NCBI GenBank assembly: GCA_002496395.1
Contig: DAJQ01000050.1
Coordinates: 62,518 to 69,891, forward strand
Reading direction: 5' to 3'
Source of the DNA: Methanocorpusculaceae archaeon UBA456
Lineage (GTDB): Archaea > Halobacteriota > Methanomicrobia > Methanomicrobiales > Methanocorpusculaceae
DNA: 7,374 nucleotides
How positions within the stretch are numbered: position 1 is the stretch's first letter; every line of letters starts with the position of its first letter. Positions 5,732 through 7,374 of the stretch are shown in pieces. The notes beneath the pieces are model-generated. The model had not been told where the DNA came from, searched no databases, and saw only the letters and a list, made by a program, of their open reading frames with translations. The position numbers were made by a program, and so were the translations under genes.

Positions 5732-6118
5732 ATGTCACCTGTCCTTGAACTGGATACGATGAGCTGGGAGAAGAACGTTGAAAAAGCAGCAGATCCGGTT
5801 GCTGTTCTCTTCTATTCTCCAACCTGCCCCCATTGCAGATCTATAATGCCCTATTTCGAAGGATATGCTGAAGAACTACACGGTGCGATAACCTTCGTTA
5901 GGATAGATATTGCAATAAATTCCTGGATTGCCGAGCGGTATGGCATTATGAGCACACCTACATTTGCGGTTTTTTGCCAGGGTCGTCCTGTAGCACAGAT
6001 CGTCGGTGCGGTCTATCCGGCGCTGATCAGGAAGATGATCGAAGAGGGGATGAAAAATGCGAAAGAGTGCGCCGGGCAATCTTCTGTCATCGATTATGAG
6101 ATCACCGGATACGGATGA
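5732..6118 (+). CDS. Thioredoxin-like protein with CPHC active site
   Basis: Counting from ATG 5732 this 128-residue protein is a small single-domain thioredoxin fold. It has the strand AVLFYSP (24-30), redox motif CPHC (Cys32 and Cys35), strand ITFVRIDI (53-60), the cis-proline in STPTF (Pro76) and FCQGRPVAQIVGA (81-93) as the last strands. The active site is CPHC, as in the oxidase DsbA, rather than the CGPC of classic thioredoxin. No signal peptide is visible, so it should act in the cytoplasm as a disulfide reductase or exchange protein; its partner is unknown. Two extra cysteines occur (Cys82 and Cys113), and the tail after about 108 (KNAKECAG onward) extends past the fold. It follows the AbrB-PhoU gene on the same strand after 42 nt, so co-transcription is possible but unproven. 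An upstream in-frame GTG at 5720 would add four residues. Confidence 0.9.
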   Translation: MSPVLELDTMSWEKNVEKAADPVAVLFYSPTCPHCRSIMPYFEGYAEELHGAITFVRIDIAINSWIAERYGIMSTPTFAVFCQGRPVAQIVGAVYPALIRKMIEEGMKNAKECAGQSSVIDYEITGYG

Positions 6119-6171
6119 TCCCAATCTCTCACCAATTGGCCCCCCTGTTTCATAATCGCATGATGAGATTT

Positions 6172-7374
6172 CTATCTGGACATACCTGATAACTCATCTA
6201 TCCTCTCTACATATCCGGTGATGTCTCCTTTCCGCATCAGTCCGTTTGCATTCATGTACCTCACCTTCCCAAAGACGGGGCGTTCCTTCCAGGCGCGGTC
6301 ATGTTTCCCAAAACACCATGCAATACCGGTATATCCGTTTGGATCCCGGCCATCCAGCTCATAGGTATCGTTTAAGATAAGGGCATTCTGGTATCCGATC
6401 TCCGGTGTTTCAGACCATTCCAGAATCTTCTTCCCCCAATACATCCGCATGTAATTGTGCATCTTCCCGGTGAGGATCATCTCCTTCTGGGCTGCATTCC
6501 AGAAGGGATCATGTGTCTCTGCCTGTTCCAGCTCTTTAAATGAATAGAGATAGTCTCTGGTGTCTTCAGCATGTTCACGAAGGGTTTTTCCTGCCCATTC
6601 CGGAAGGCAGTTGATGGAATCATACTGTTCATTGTACCATACAAAGTTGATGGCAAGCTCCCGTCTGACGATCAACTCCTCAAGAAAACCGGGCCGATCC
6701 CAGGCTGCGCGTGCCACTTCCAAAGGCGAGATCTGTCCAAAATGCAGGTAGGGAGAGAGCCCCGAGGTGACCTCACGTCCGGGATCATTCCGTGCTGTAT
6801 TATAGAGATGAGAGGGAGATGCGAGAAAATCCATGAGTTTCTGTTCAGCTTCAGATCGTCCGCCACGCGCAACGAGTGAGTCTTGTGGTTCAACAAAGCC
6901 GATCTTCTTCAACAAACCATCGATATCTGCCAGATCATAATCTGACTCTCCCTCATTCGGCGTGGTTCGTTTCAGCGGAATTTCTTCTACAGGACGAAGA
7001 GAATGAGAGATCTGGGGAGTTATCCTGCGTCTCAGCGTGGCAGCGGACCATTCTTCTTTGAGCGATGCAGCCCGAACCGGCACCACGCAATCTGATTCAA
7101 CTTCAATTACCGGGCAGTCTGCCTCTTCTGTAACGGCATGACGGATCTGACGCTCATGCCTGAGATATCCACGATCCATAACCAGCAATGCAGCATCCTG
7201 AATGAAACGAGGCACCAGTTGATCCGGATCACCCAGTTTCAATGAGAGGGGTATACCCCGGTTAAGAAGATGCTTCCGGGTCCCGGCCAGCCCCTCGATC
7301 ATGAAACGAAACGTTCGGGGTGTTGCGAGCGGGTAATCCGGATCGAGACAGAAGAGAACAGATAGCGGAACTCC
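6172..7374 (-). CDS. phr: Class II CPD deoxyribodipyrimidine photolyase (5' end beyond window)
   Basis: This enzyme uses FAD and light to split cyclobutane pyrimidine dimers in DNA. The frame stays open to the right edge, giving 400 visible residues. The Met codon at 7302 is internal, because family-like sequence (PLSVLFCLDPDYPL, then FRFMIEGL) continues upstream of it. Numbered from that Met, the diagnostic class II residues are visible: Trp268 (DPFW), Trp289 (MRMYW), Trp296 (ILEW), Asn311 (LILND) and Trp329 (GIAW). Their spacing equals that of Trp360, Trp381, Trp388, Asn403 and Trp421 of the Methanosarcina mazei enzyme as I recall it: the electron-transfer tryptophans, the flavin-contacting Asn and a substrate-contacting Trp. 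The constant offset of 92 implies about 68 residues missing past the edge. The gene converges on the thioredoxin gene with a 53-bp spacer. No defect is visible. Confidence 0.95.
   Translation of the reverse strand, partial: GVPLSVLFCLDPDYPLATPRTFRFMIEGLAGTRKHLLNRGIPLSLKLGDPDQLVPRFIQDAALLVMDRGYLRHERQIRHAVTEEADCPVIEVESDCVVPVRAASLKEEWSAATLRRRITPQISHSLRPVEEIPLKRTTPNEGESDYDLADIDGLLKKIGFVEPQDSLVARGGRSEAEQKLMDFLASPSHLYNTARNDPGREVTSGLSPYLHFGQISPLEVARAAWDRPGFLEELIVRRELAINFVWYNEQYDSINCLPEWAGKTLREHAEDTRDYLYSFKELEQAETHDPFWNAAQKEMILTGKMHNYMRMYWGKKILEWSETPEIGYQNALILNDTYELDGRDPNGYTGIAWCFGKHDRAWKERPVFGKVRYMNANGLMRKGDITGYVERIDELSGMSR

Noticed and set aside
6119..6171. Possible terminator in the spacer between the thioredoxin and photolyase genes
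   Set aside because: Only a CCAATTGG palindrome (6132-6139) and a C-run are visible. There is no T tract in either direction, so I do not call a terminator, although one is expected between convergent genes.
1..7374. CRISPR array, tRNA/rRNA, insertion sequence or defence genes
   Set aside because: I saw no regularly spaced repeats, cloverleaf or rRNA-like sequence, transposase motifs or terminal inverted repeats. The window is almost entirely filled by ordinary housekeeping genes.

Overview
The window looks like part of a chromosome from a methanogenic euryarchaeon, most likely of the Methanomicrobia (inference from protein style; no marker gene is present). Supporting signs are a PhoU protein with an N-terminal AbrB/SpoVT-like DNA-binding domain (an architecture common in archaea), a class II CPD photolyase of the Methanosarcina type, archaeal Shine-Dalgarno motifs of the GGAGGTGAT kind, and gene starts that have no Shine-Dalgarno sequence at all.

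Layout. Positions 1-123 hold the unidentified 3' end of a gene on the + strand. It is followed by a short convergent spacer with two small palindromes (about 124-200). Positions 201-4524 on the minus strand are a compact high-affinity phosphate uptake (Pst) operon, read from right to left: pstS (binding lipoprotein), a single ORF fusing the two permease genes pstC and pstA, pstB (ATPase) and phoU. The gaps between these genes are 20 nt, 15 nt and a 4-nt or near-zero overlap. A divergent promoter region of 136 bp (4525-4660) separates pstS from a + strand gene for an AbrB-PhoU regulator (4661-5689). Next comes a small thioredoxin-like protein with a CPHC active site (5732-6118). A class II DNA photolyase on the minus strand (6172-7374) runs off the right edge.

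How the genes work together. PstS captures phosphate outside the membrane, the PstC-PstA fusion forms the channel, and PstB dimers drive transport. PhoU links transporter state to control. The divergent AbrB-PhoU protein is a good candidate for the transcription factor of the locus, because it combines a DNA-binding fold with a PhoU sensor fold. The shared intergenic region carries operator-like repeats: two copies of AGGTATATCT 33 bp apart, and CTGATA-N13-TATCAG. The thioredoxin and photolyase have no evident link to phosphate.

Most of the window is a recognisable Pst locus, and I see no strong case for a wholly new system. The points most worth attention are the pstC-pstA fusion with an extra hydrophobic linker, the two PhoU-fold proteins that are degenerate in opposite halves, the operator-like repeats, and the small sequence features at the gene junctions.
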